The notes under the pieces were generated by a model. That model saw only the letters and a list, made by a program, of their open reading frames with translations, ran no database searches and was not told the DNA's origin. DNA of 26,356 nucleotides, from the NCBI RefSeq assembly GCF_963678635.1, contig NC_087071.1, forward strand, positions 41,497,797 through 41,524,152. The letters are read 5' to 3'. The translations under genes were made by a program, and so were the position numbers. The DNA is from Symsagittifera roscoffensis (Eukaryota > Xenacoelomorpha > Acoela > Convolutidae). Positions 1 to 8,574 of the stretch are shown here, piece after piece; within the stretch, counting starts at the first letter, position 1; each line of letters begins with the position of its first letter.

Positions 1-11
1 GTAAATCAACA

Positions 12-641
12 TTAGCTTACAAGACGGGGAACTTGACGTCTCAAAGCTTCTACCTGAAGCCTATTTCTTATAGCTTTGCGAGCTTTGAGGGGTAAGCGGT
101 TTCGCTTCTTACGTGTCTTAAGGATGTTAAGATTAGCGCTATAACGCCTTAGAAGGAGGAGAGTCTTTAACTCAAGGGAAGGAGGCTGGTGAAGCTCTTT
201 GTACTTCTCAATTAGTACCTGGTCCTTAGCCTTACGCTTAGAGATAAAGTCTTTAACGACGTTGAGAACGAGAATACCTGTTGAACCTAAACTTTCCTCT
301 ATATCCTCGGTTCCGTTCCGTCTACAGTATACGATCGCACAAATGTTTGTCCTATACCTTAATAACAAATTGACAAGTTGCTCACTACTCAGCTTGCGGT
401 TATTGTTGCTGCGGTGCCTACTTATCGAGTTATTAATGGCGTCGTGCCAAATTACAAGGTCGTTACGGTGCGACAAGTAATGATGAAGGTAGTACTGTAT
501 TGTTTTCTGAGAGTCCCTAGCGTTAAAGTTCAAACTTAAACCTGGCTTCGTAAAGCAAGTATCTTTGACGCGCTTCTGGGACGGAGCGGGAAGTTTTCGG
601 AGCGCGTGATCCAAAGAACTAGCTCCTAGAATGAATACCAT
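12..641 (-). CDS. Possible SGNH-hydrolase-like protein, 209 aa
   Basis: An uninterrupted minus-strand frame ends in TAA at 12-14. I start it at the ATG at 639-641, which begins MVFILGASSLDHAL. The frame stays open for about 40 more codons upstream but has no ATG there, so an upstream exon is possible: an acceptor-like TTTCATCCTCAG lies at about 746-757 on the minus strand. The N-terminal GASSLDH and the central IWHDAINNS resemble blocks I and III of SGNH/GDSL hydrolases; this is inference from short motifs. The C-terminus is strongly basic (KTRKKRNRLPLKARKAIRNR), which suggests nucleic-acid binding or nuclear location. GC content is visibly higher than in the surrounding DNA, and an intact frame stands out among decayed sequence. 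It could be a host gene, or a gene carried by a mobile element. Existence is fairly sure, function is not. Confidence 0.55.
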   Translation of the reverse strand: MVFILGASSLDHALRKLPAPSQKRVKDTCFTKPGLSLNFNARDSQKTIQYYLHHYLSHRNDLVIWHDAINNSISRHRSNNNRKLSSEQLVNLLLRYRTNICAIVYCRRNGTEDIEESLGSTGILVLNVVKDFISKRKAKDQVLIEKYKELHQPPSLELKTLLLLRRYSANLNILKTRKKRNRLPLKARKAIRNRLQVEALRRQVPRLVS

Positions 642-713
642 ACACTTAGGGGACCTATGCGACGGCTTCGTTATACGCTTAAGTACCAATGGGGTTGGAA
701 AATTAAGTAGGTC

Positions 714-1001
714 GGTTGAACTCCAACAACACACACGGAGTAAACCTGAGGATGAAAGAATTCAACTTAACTCACTTAATATCACCGTACCTGACCACTT
801 AAATTTACTGTCACGCAACGAAGTCAATAATCTGACGGGCTGAAACGGCTTTGTTTTACTCGAAGCGAACTGGCTTTCAGTTTCACCAATGGTGGGTGGG
901 GGATCAGGCAAATTGGTTAAGTTCCAACAACACACGCGGAAGAAACCTGAGGATGAAAAAACTCAACTTAATTTGCCATTTATTTCGCTACCAGACCACT
1001 T
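714..1001. repeat. Two-copy direct repeat, about 87 bp
   Basis: Copies lie at 714-801 and 915-1001. Both share CCAACAACACAC, then AAACCTGAGGATGAAA, then TCAACTTAA, and both end with GACCACTTA. They differ by scattered substitutions. The left copy overlaps the upstream extension of the minus-strand gene at 12-641 and contains its acceptor-like CCTCAG (minus strand), so the duplication may have copied an intron-exon junction. The 113 bp between the copies show nothing recognisable. Confidence 0.7.
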
Positions 1002-1162
1002 AACATAAGGTTGGTGTCATCTTACAGCACAGTTTCGCAGAATTCTGGAGACGTTTTGAGGATTTTTTGGCAATTTTTTTACTTTTTATACAAAATTTTT
1101 CAAAAAATTTTGGTCAGCAGGTTCGAGTCATAAACCAATCCAAAAAACTAGTCCAGTACCTC
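1002..1162. other. AT-rich spacer, no gene seen
   Basis: Poly-T and poly-A rich DNA. It holds one AAAAAATTTTGG block at about 1099-1111 that recurs in the repeat just downstream. No coding potential is visible. Confidence 0.5.
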
Positions 1163-1326
1163 TTGTCTATGTTCCGATTTCACTGATTAATATTCCGTTC
1201 ACATATATCCAAAAAAATTTTGGTATCGAGAAAAAATGTCAAGTCAGTTTGTCTATGTACCGACTGTAAGATATTTCAGTTCAACGGAACTGTCCAAAAA
1301 TTTTGGGTGTTGAGAAAAATTACCGG
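1163..1326. repeat. Diverged tandem repeat, period 86 bp
   Basis: Two units start at 1163 and 1249 with TTGTCTATGTNCCGA. Each then carries CCAAAAA(AA)TTTTGG followed by GAGAAAAA. A further AAAAAATTTTGG upstream at about 1099 suggests a third, more decayed unit. Confidence 0.55.
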
Positions 1327-1595
1327 GGGCTAGCTTGCGGAAAAATTTCTCAAGATGTATGACAGCGTATAAAATTCTGTAGCACAATATGAGAGTTTTA
1401 AACTAGTCGAGTCTTACAGTTTTAATTGGAGATTGGCGACACCGGTTTTGGATTATGAAACTATCGGCCAGACGCAGATAAGTTGTTCCATGATTGCTTC
1501 TATCACTTCCACAAAACGTCTGTAGCTGGCCTGCACTTGTCCAACTGCACTCTTTCGGTCCTTTCAACACTCTGACCAAAGGATGCAGGCAGGGT

Positions 1596-1830
1596 GGACA
1601 CACTGTCGTTTCGAGACAGGGTGGACTGAGTCGTTTCGAGACAGGGTGGACACACTCAAGTCCGGAAGAATACACTCGTGTCCGCGAAACTCTTGTCACA
1701 CTCGTGTCCGCGAATACACTCGTGTCCGCGAAGAATACACTCGTGTCCGCGACAGGGTGGATTGAGTCGTTTCGAGACAGGGTGGACACACTCAAGTCCG
1801 GAAGAATACAACCGTGTCGGCGAAACTTCT
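1596..1830. repeat. GC-richer minisatellite, nested units
   Basis: A block built on CAGGGTGGAC, GTCGTTTCGAGACAGG and CACTCAAGTCCGGAAGAATAC occurs twice, offset by 136 bp (for example GAGTCGTTTCGAGACAGG at 1628 and 1764). Between the copies, ACACTCGTGTCCGCGA is repeated at 1672, 1698, 1716 and 1737 with short variable spacers. A shorter partial block lies at about 1590-1620. The array has few stop codons in any frame, so both strands show open frames of up to 149 codons. These are a by-product of the repeat and I do not call them genes. Confidence 0.85.
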
Positions 1831-2185
1831 TTCGAGAGGGAACTATCAACAAGGTCCCTTGTGGGACGCCAAAATATGCTCGCTAATCTCCAAACGAAAA
1901 TAATTGAATCCAATTTCGTAAATTAATAAGAGATATTTATCGGTAAATAACTCAAGCAATAGATAAATTTCGGTATTTTTCTATTGATCAGGACATCATC
2001 CAACATTTTTAGCATCTGTCAATTTTTGGTACAAATCGGCGCAAGCTAGCCACAAGAACCGGTCGGTGATGTCCTTGAGACAAATTGCTCTTTTTGGCGG
2101 TCAACCATAATCAAGGCTGAACCGAATTAGAACCAAAAAACAGTTAAAATAGGAAGTAACCCCCGTTTTTAGTATATTAATACAT
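1831..2185. other. AT-rich intergenic DNA, nothing recognised
   Basis: No repeat, RNA or coding signal that I can support. Composition returns to the AT-rich background after the minisatellite. Confidence 0.4.
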
Positions 2186-2282
2186 GGGCTGGTGGGGGAC
2201 TCGAACCTACGTCAACTGTTATTTCACACATATAATCGGCGTTAGCTTACTTTGTCTTAGTCCGCTTGGCCAACTGTGCTTA
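2186..2282 (-). pseudogene. tRNA-like relic with A and B boxes (Leu/Ser type)
   Basis: Read on the minus strand, about 2263-2274 gives TTGGCCAAGCGG, a good internal A box, and about 2199-2208 gives GGTTCGAGTCC, a perfect B box. The roughly 50-nt gap leaves room for a long variable arm, as in tRNA-Leu and tRNA-Ser. The seven bases before the A box do not pair with the expected 3' acceptor strand (ACCAGCC), and the T stem has mismatches. This is therefore better read as a tRNA pseudogene or the head of a tRNA-derived SINE than a working tRNA. Confidence 0.5.
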
Positions 2283-2750
2283 TTTTATATGCATCTATAC
2301 TCTTGTTTTATTCTACATTTGCATTGCAACACCCGACTTGAGAAAACTGGATCAATAAGTAAAGTTTTTATTCTCTGGAAATCTAAAAAGTAAATTCCAC
2401 TTTCAAAACTAGAAATCGATAGTCGAAAAAACTAAATATCCCCGGTTTGAACTAATTAAAGCAATTCGTCACAAAAAATTTTTGGCCAATAATCCTTCAA
2501 TTTTCGCAAACCAGTAGCCGCAATAATTGCGAATAAATTAAAAAGATTTGATTGGTTGATACTTTGAATCTCATTGAATAAATTAACAACAAATATGCGA
2601 CTACTTTTTAACGCATGATTTTTGTCTAATTTTATTCGTTAAGCATTTATTTAAAGTTTTGGATTCTCGTTCTAGAAACAATTTTTTTGATCTTACACCT
2701 AATTTCTGTTATTTTTTTTTGTGTTTTTCGACAGAAATTTAGGGATGGTT
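2283..2750. other. AT-rich intergenic DNA, nothing recognised
   Basis: No supported feature. If the tRNA-like relic is a SINE head, its body would extend to lower coordinates (minus orientation), not into this stretch. Confidence 0.4.
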
Positions 2751-2751
2751 A

Positions 2752-2890
2752 TCTTGCAAGATTCTTTCAAGATTCTTGCAAGATAACCTCCATCTTGCAA
2801 GATCTTGCAAGATAACCTCCATCTTGCAAGATCTTGCCAGATAACCCTCTTTTGCAAGAATCTTGCAAGATCTTGCAAGATAACCTCCCT
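2752..2890. repeat. Palindromic tandem array, 29-bp unit
   Basis: About four units consist of ATCTTGCAAG twice followed by ATAACCTCC. The core CTTGCAAGATCTTGCAAG is a perfect 18-bp palindrome at 2794-2811 and 2862-2879. The copy at 2823-2840 has one change (GCCAG). The first unit and the one near 2850 are diverged or have an extra half-unit. Every unit could form a cruciform or hairpin. Confidence 0.85.
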
Positions 2891-3244
2891 TGATCGACTA
2901 GGGTCAACCATGTGAAATTAAGTCGTATGAGTAATCGGAAAAACCAGTTAATGTTGGAAGTATTCGCTAGAAAAACGGGTGAGCCAACTTTGTTTTTGGT
3001 ATATACGTACCTGCATTCAGTTTCAACCGGTAAAAATTATATGTTGATTTTAGTCGCATTCTTAATAAATCCGGAAAAAGGCTTTAAAATCAATTATTTC
3101 TCGACCATAATCTCGCTCTTTAAAACAAATTAGAATCAGTTATATCATATTATAATTGAAGATAAACGAATAAATTTTCAAATAATCTTCGATATAAGCT
3201 TAATCGATTATAATCAATTTTTGGTCCCAGTTTGTCATTTGTTT
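2891..3244. other. AT-rich flank of the retroelement
   Basis: No gene is supported. A 73-codon open frame at 2912-3133 has no recognisable content and looks like chance. This is the pre-insertion flank ending at the target site. Confidence 0.4.
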
Positions 3245-3248
3245 GTTT
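3245..3248. repeat. Target-site duplication GTTT, left copy
   Basis: GTTT directly precedes the TG of the 5' LTR and matches GTTT directly after the CA of the 3' LTR (21631-21634). A 4-bp duplication fits retroviral-type integrases. It is short and low in complexity, so it supports the boundaries without proving them. Confidence 0.65.
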
Positions 3249-3367
3249 TGGAACCAGATCCAAACTATAATTTATTTTTGGTTATAATTTAGATACTTTA
3301 TCCCTACAAAATTTTAAAGACTAACCAATCACACTCCATCAAACTAACAACCCACTTATTTTTAAGT

Positions 3368-3391
3368 GCTGAAATTACTTGTAATTTCACC
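3368..3391. promoter_or_regulatory. LTR inverted repeat, 5' copy
   Basis: GCTGAAATTAC and its complement are separated by TT. In this copy the next-to-last base of the right arm is changed (CACC instead of CAGC), leaving 10 of 11 pairs. The 3' LTR copy (21370-21393) is perfect. It could be an RNA hairpin or a dyad site for a DNA-binding protein. Confidence 0.5.
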
Positions 3392-3490
3392 ACCAGAGAG
3401 ATTTAAATTTAACTTACAACTTAGTTGCTTTCTCCAAGAAACTGAATAGTAATCAAACCAGTGTACTCTAGATCTATTGAGACTAAGAGA

Positions 3491-3557
3491 TATAAGAGTA
3501 AGATTAAGATCGGTATTAGACTAAGAGGTTGCACGAATCTATCCGGCCGAAAATAAA
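3491..3557 (+). promoter_or_regulatory. Possible LTR TATA box and poly(A) signal
   Basis: GATATAAGAG gives TATAAG at 3491-3496 and is kept in the 3' LTR (21493-21498). AATAAA stands at 3552-3557, but the 3' LTR has AATAAG there. Both motifs are common in AT-rich DNA. Only their placement inside the LTR and the conservation of the first favour a function. Confidence 0.3.
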
Positions 3558-3630
3558 ATAGCGTGACTATCAGACGGTGTAACCTATCTGAAATTACTCC
3601 ATGAGTTAGATATCCCCGTCACAATTCATC

Positions 3631-3640
3631 TGGTGCGACC
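3631..3640 (+). promoter_or_regulatory. Putative primer-binding site TGGTGCGACC
   Basis: It starts with TGG two bases after the LTR end, where minus-strand DNA synthesis is primed by a tRNA 3' end. It would pair with a tRNA ending GGTCGCACCA. I could not assign the tRNA with confidence. Confidence 0.7.
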
Positions 3641-4155
3641 AAAATTTTGAACAAGACCTTAAAAAACAAATTAGATTAGAACTAACCAAATAGATTAGAA
3701 TTAGACAAAAAAACATTTCCAAAAATGTTACGTGACAAAAATTTAATTGAAATGTCTCTACGACTCAATAGATCAGAGCCACTTTTTCAAACAAAACGAG
3801 AACTACCCGGTATTGGAAGAAGAACTCGGACAAGAGACGACATACGACTACGAAGGAACTTACCATTAAGTTTCATGGTCGTACGGCGAAAGACAACACA
3901 AACTTTTATATTCAGAATCTTCTTAGAAATGAATTTAGATTTTTATTTACAAACATAATATCTTTGAAGACAAACTGTTATAATATATAAATCACTTCTT
4001 CATCCTCAGCTTCATCAGCTAAACATAACAGCAAATCATCAACCCACTAACCTCAACAGATACTAAAATTTTCTATCAATTCAAACTTAAATTTTTTATA
4101 AAGGCTTACCCTAATTCTTATTTTTAAAGAAATTAAACTCTTTTAAATTAAAACA

Positions 4156-4179
4156 GATCATCAAGGCTTTCCTTGGATC
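4156..4179 (+). promoter_or_regulatory. Leader hairpin 1
   Basis: GATC, a two-base AT bulge, CAAGG, loop CTTT, CCTTG, GATC. This gives nine base pairs with one bulge. The same structure returns 75 bp downstream with a different loop. It may be a packaging or RNA-dimerisation element; that is inference from position. Confidence 0.55.
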
Positions 4180-4230
4180 TTTAAATCACTTTTATCTATT
4201 TTAAATTTAACTTCAATTATTTTATATGCT

Positions 4231-4255
4231 GATCATCAAGGCTTATCCTTGGATC
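4231..4255 (+). promoter_or_regulatory. Leader hairpin 2
   Basis: Same stem and bulge as hairpin 1, with loop CTTAT instead of CTTT. The stem is unchanged in an element whose LTRs differ by about 10%, while the loop has changed. That is the pattern expected if the fold mattered, though a recent local copy would also explain it. Confidence 0.55.
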
Positions 4256-5175
4256 AAATCGAACAATATTGTTCTCCCCCTAACAATTAATAATGTGACT
4301 AACGACCTCAAACATCGATTCACTACCCAACCCTTTCAAAAGACCCAGGACTAATAGACATTTTTCAATCACTCTAACCATGCTAATTAGTCTTAACAGT
4401 GAAGAACTTCGCTTATTCATCCTTCACTTGTTCCCCCCTCTTACCTGACTCAGGCTAAATCTTAATCTAAGTAAGCTTAAAATTGTATCTAACAAACTAC
4501 TTGTGTTTTAGTTATACTTAAACCCTGTGGATCGATTAACTATTCCCCAATCCTTGAACAAAATCACTACCCCTAAGTAAGAACAAGTAAGTTAACACCT
4601 TAACTAAGACTAGGCACGAGAAAGTAACAATCATTCTCCGGAGTCGATATATGCTTTTCTATCCAATCCTGATTACAAGACCCAAGGTAGGCTAAACAAC
4701 AAATCGTCAGGACTAACAGTTTAGGATATTAAAATCACTAATCCCAATATTGCATCCGTCATCCTAAACCTTATGTCATTAGACAATTTAGGAAATAAAC
4801 AAATAATCGTAATACACAATTGTGAAATAAACAACGAAAAATACGATCTCGTAATCACTCACATAAACAATTAAAAGGAAAATTTTATGCAAACAAAGAC
4901 AATTTACACAAAAAATATTTTCAAAGCGAAGAAATGCAGAATCAGAAACGAGCAATTTAGAAAAACTTTAATTGCTAAAAGACTTAAAAGTTAACAAAAA
5001 TTACCATGTCAATGATTAATTACATTTTTAGACTCAGAATCAACATCACACTCATCAATACAAGGAAATTGAAGAATAAAAAAGACATAAAAAAACAAAC
5101 CAGTTTGTCTATACAATTGAAATCAACCAATAAAACACATTGAACATTACGCATTAACAGTCATAAAACACAAGA

Positions 5176-6138
5176 ATGACTCAAAGTGAAGAAAGTCAAG
5201 ACGAAAACTCTGTTTTTCCATTTCTCATCAATTCACTCACTGATGATAGAGGACAGATACAATTTTGTCAAAATTTAATTGCAAAATTATTCGAACGAAG
5301 AAATAGCTCCTGTACCACAGAATTCCCATATGTCAAAATAAAACGACAAATTATTGATCACTATTTAGAAGGAATATGTAACATAACACAACAGTATGGA
5401 AACTATACCATGGAAATCAGTTCACCAAGTAAGTTTCATGGTAAATACCAAATTCAAACAGACGATGTTGACATAGAATTTTCAAAAGTATTCACAGAAT
5501 ATATAAAAAATATACAACATCAAAACTCACAAAGAGCAAATTCAAAATTTACTAACGATGTATTTTCAAAAATATATAGCTATCTATCTATACTAGAAAA
5601 AACAGAATCTCCAGGAACTTCACCAGTCCAAACATCTAGACATACGACTGTAAGAAACGAAATCGCAGCATTTTCTGATTTTTTGAACACAATCAGTGAA
5701 AATCTATCAATCAACGAAGTTTCATAAAATGTTAAACACGACCTACAAAAAGTCTTAGCTTGGTTTATTATTGATTATTTTACACATAATATCGATTTAA
5801 TTTCACAAGCAAGAAAAAATATTAGACCCCAAAATACAGACGATGACACTGTCTTAGCAGAACAATCAGATTATGTTTGGGACCCTGAATGGTCTCATTC
5901 ACTATTTCTAAACATACCAACAGACATTTCAAGTCAAGCATTTAACACAATTTCTATTCACCAAGATTATGTTAAAGTATATCGACTCACAATAAACGCG
6001 ACACCTTTAAACTATAATTCACTTCTACCCGATAGAATAGGAAATAAAAATTTAAATTCAACCATTATACAACAGGAAAACGTAAATGGAACTAGAAGTT
6101 TTACCCAACAAGATTTTCAAACACATCACATTTCGTAA
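5176..6138 (+). pseudogene. gag: gag 5' region (matrix-like), one in-frame stop
   Basis: The first long frame after the leader starts at ATG 5176 and runs 320 codons in one frame, broken only by TAA at 5725-5727. The start is supported by position and by the frame staying coding-like past the stop (for example DYVWDPEWSHSLFLNIP after it). I recognise no domain in this part; location makes it the N-terminal part of Gag. At about 6125 the coding signal moves to another frame, which reads on to about 6256. GTAAGTTT at 5429-5436 is a donor-like sequence and could serve subgenomic splicing. Calling it gag rests on order, since the capsid-like and zinc-knuckle parts follow downstream. Confidence 0.6.
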
Positions 6139-6984
6139 ATGAAAAAAAAGTTGGAACAATTGTAACAACATCACAACAAATTAGTTCACCAATACGTCCA
6201 AATCTTAGAACGCCAAGAACTAAAAATCCAACAGATTACATTACAGTCTACAGTTAAACCCTCAGTTGTTCCAAAATATTCACATAAGGATTATCAAACA
6301 TATAGAAACCAACACAGAAACGGAAAACATTCACTGGAAATATTTTTGCAGAACATAATTATAACTTTGTAAATAGATCGCAAACAACCCAACTTTCTCG
6401 AACAAACACACAAAATCAATTATTTTCACTATGACAAAATTTTCAACAAACATCCTCAAATACAGTAAATTTTCATGACTACCCAAAAAATTTCATAAGA
6501 CCAAAGTGAATATGATCCATTTTTTCAGCAAAATAAACATAATATACAACAAAACAAAAATAGACATCAAACACCTTACTAAACACCATCTGGGATTTCA
6601 CTGTACGTACAAGGAAATCCCAGTTGCCGATGACTATTATCAACCAGATATTTTTGCCACACATACACAGGAACATAATATGCGACAACCTCGACCAAAT
6701 CCAACATCACAGAATAACAATTTTTCATCCTCAAAACCTAGCTAGTACACAATCTTACCAACTATTGCAAATGCAAAATCCAGTTAGTACGAAATCTTAC
6801 CAATCAATACAGACGCAAAACTCAGCCACTACATATTCGTATCAACCAAAACAAATGTAAAATGTAATCCCACTGCCATATTACCTACAGCAACATGAAA
6901 TAACAAAGAGTCAAACTACAAACTTTTTACAAATGCCAAATGCCGCAGAATCGTTACGAATGACTATGAAATCATACCTCATGT
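6139..6984 (+). pseudogene. gag: gag middle region, Gln/Asn-rich, heavily broken
   Basis: Short overlapping open pieces in all three frames, with many stops, rich in Gln, Asn, Ser and Thr. This fits a low-complexity linker between the N-terminal part and the capsid-like region. It includes a three-unit 42-bp repeat. No catalytic motif is expected or seen. It is the most damaged part of gag, and the exact frames cannot be given reliably. Confidence 0.4.
6743..6857 (+). repeat. 42-bp coding repeat in gag (14-residue unit)
   Basis: Units start at 6743, 6785 and about 6827, the last truncated. In one frame they read S-T-x-S-Y-Q-x-x-Q-x-Q-N-x-x with variation. Retained frame and the repeated Tyr/Gln positions suggest a protein-level repeat, possibly for multimerisation or host-protein binding. 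Confidence 0.6.
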
Positions 6985-7607
6985 GTGGATCATCAAAAAC
7001 ATCAAACAAACCATCAATGGTATTTACAGGCATTATTCACTATGAAACTAGTAGAACATTATTTAAATGCAAATCTAATCTTAAATATAGGACCTGAGTC
7101 AATAAATACACCACTTCACCAAAATTGGATACATAGACGCAGAGCGTTAATACAAACAGCACTTGATGGCGTAGCTCAAAAACGGTTTTCAGTTATACCT
7201 ATAGACATGAAATTCAGAGTGGAAAATATTCACAAAAAAAATTTCAAAAATGTTTGATTCTGAAAAAAACAAACACATCAAAGAGTTTTATGCAATGTAA
7301 TTCGTAGACTACCAAACGAAACGATCAAACAATTAGCAGTAAGGATCAAAACACTGGTACGAAAAGCGTATTCACTAAAAACACTCATGATTATAGAAAC
7401 ACAAAAAGACAGAGATTTTAATGATAAACACCTCAATTAAATCTAACACCTCAATTAAGAAAAATAGCAATCAAAAGGAGAACATCACATCCTTCCTCAG
7501 TTCGAGAACCAGATTTAGATTTAAGAAAACTAGTTGATAAGCTAGAGCAAGCAGAATTCACTATGAAACTAGAAGAGACAGAAAACGACAAAATGTTCAT
7601 AATATAA
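6985..7607 (+). pseudogene. gag: gag capsid-like region
   Basis: The frame from 6985 reads WIHRRRALIQTALDGVAQKR and, after TGA codons at 7255 and 7261 in the same frame, continues with VIRRLPNETIKQLAVRIKTL at about 7297-7356. The pattern of a charged helix, then P-x-E-T-x-x-x-x-x-x-R-I-x-x-L-x-x-x-A-Y, matches the capsid region of Ty3/gypsy-type Gag (retrotransposon gag family). A third piece in another frame at 7443-7607 is helical and charged (DLDLRKLVDKLEQAEF). This is the part that would build the particle shell. Stops and shifts make it non-functional here. Family assignment is by pattern only. Confidence 0.6.
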
Positions 7608-8035
7608 ACACTAACACACCACAGATAAATAACATACACAATTCAGACATAGACTTTTCCGAGAAAATCACTGAAATTTTAAATATATATGAAAAGAACC
7701 CAAACTTTAAAGGTAAACCATCGTTCAAAAAATGGTGTAAATTTTTTCGAAGAGACGGACACAGCATTGCCGAATGTCGACGAAAACAGCAAGATAACCA
7801 GAATAAACCTCAAAAGTACAAAGAACCAAACAAATCAATTTATCAATAAATGAAAAAAAATCAAAACTTACCAAATAAACATATTCACAGTAATAATAGC
7901 TCTGGAAAACCACTTCCAAACAGTTCGAAATACTCAATAAATCAATCACTTTTTAACTCTAATTACAAAAGCAGATCACCAGAAAACAGAAATTCACGAA
8001 ATTTCTCACGAAATATATATATATATATATATTAG
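7586..8035 (+). pseudogene. gag: gag nucleocapsid region with damaged zinc knuckle
   Basis: One frame runs across 7586-8035 with a single TAA at 7847-7849. It contains CKFFRRDGHSIAEC at 7736-7777, which has the spacing of a CCHC zinc knuckle (C-x2-C-x4-H-x4-C). The second Cys (codon 7745-7747) is TTT, Phe. Zinc knuckles bind the RNA genome during packaging, and this change would be expected to break metal binding. A basic Asn/Ser/Arg-rich tail follows and ends in the AT microsatellite at 8013-8032. Arg/Ser-rich coding signal continues in another frame to about 8175. Confidence 0.7.
8013..8032. repeat. (AT)10 microsatellite
   Basis: Pure AT dinucleotide run at the end of the nucleocapsid frame, where it encodes Ile-Tyr repeats just before a stop. 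It is likely an expansion after the element decayed. Confidence 0.9.
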
Positions 8036-8176
8036 ATCAAATAGTTGAAACAATCAGTACCGAAACAATTATTCGCGATCAAACTCGAACAGACAAAATT
8101 CGTTCGATACCATTTTTCCCTCAAACACTAGGAATAGAAATTATTCCAACAAAAGGAATAGAAGCTACTCAAGTAG

Positions 8177-8548
8177 TCGAGATCAACTGATAGTACAGAA
8201 AACACTGAATTACAATTAAATCACATCAACTGCGAATCTACAGATACTAAAAGTGATAAAGAAAACACAATTTCAGTCAACATGATAAAAGTTGAAAATG
8301 ACTATGAAACTGTTAAGTATGAAGAACCATTTCATTCACATATCTATGAAAATCAATTTCAATTTCTTTCAGATTATTACACTAGACCTAGAAAAAACTA
8401 CAAACAAACAGAACAAAAAGTAAACAAAGTAACGATTGCACACGAACCTGAAGAAGAACAAGTATCATGTTTGCATACGAATCACATTTACCAAAATGTA
8501 CCAAAGGTACCACCAAGAGAAAAATTTGGACAACTCCATTTCTCCTAG
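8177..8548 (+). CDS. Acidic gag-pro linker fragment
   Basis: Open from stop to stop (8174 to 8548); the first ATG is at 8282. It lies between nucleocapsid and protease and is rich in Glu, Asp, Tyr and Asn (VENDYETVKYEEPFHSHIYE). I recognise no domain. By position it is the end of Gag or the start of Pro-Pol, with the protease beginning in another frame about 30 bp later. Tyr-containing motifs such as YENQF recall trafficking signals, but that is speculation. Confidence 0.45.
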   Translation, partial: SRSTDSTENTELQLNHINCESTDTKSDKENTISVNMIKVENDYETVKYEEPFHSHIYENQFQFLSDYYTRPRKNYKQTEQKVNKVTIAHEPEEEQVSCLHTNHIYQNVPKVPPREKFGQLHFS

Positions 8549-8574
8549 AAAGTCCAAAAAGTAAAGATTTTTAA

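Larger units (their letters stand above)
3249..3628 (+). repeat. 5' LTR (380 bp)
   Basis: It begins TGGAACCAGATCC and ends CCCCGTCACAATTCA, so TG...CA termini. It aligns without gaps to 21251-21630 with about 37 substitutions counted by eye. Inside are a near-perfect hairpin (3368-3391), a TATAAG (3491-3496) and an AATAAA (3552-3557). These are possible promoter and polyadenylation signals. U3/R/U5 borders cannot be placed from sequence alone. Confidence 0.93.
3641..5175 (+). other. Long leader between LTR and gag
   Basis: About 1.5 kb of AT-rich, mostly non-coding DNA. Leaders of retroelements carry packaging, dimerisation and splice-donor signals. Two matching hairpins (4156-4179, 4231-4255) are the clearest structure. 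A basic 77-codon frame at 3725-3958 (ATG near the leader start, region GIGRRTRTRDDIRLRRN) is unrecognised and may be chance. Weak donor-like sites are CAAG|GTAGGC near 4686 and GTAAGT at 4587-4592. Confidence 0.6.

Noticed and set aside
1403-1926. Several overlapping open frames on both strands (up to 149 codons)
   Set aside because: They are produced by the stop-poor minisatellite; no frame looks more coding than the others.
1596-2890. CRISPR-like array
   Set aside because: The repeats are directly adjacent or have very short irregular spacers, with no unique spacers and no cas-like genes; the setting is eukaryotic.
3725-3958. Similarity of the leader frame start (MLRDKN) to sequence near 21941 outside the element
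   Set aside because: Only about 14 identical bases; too short to claim homology.
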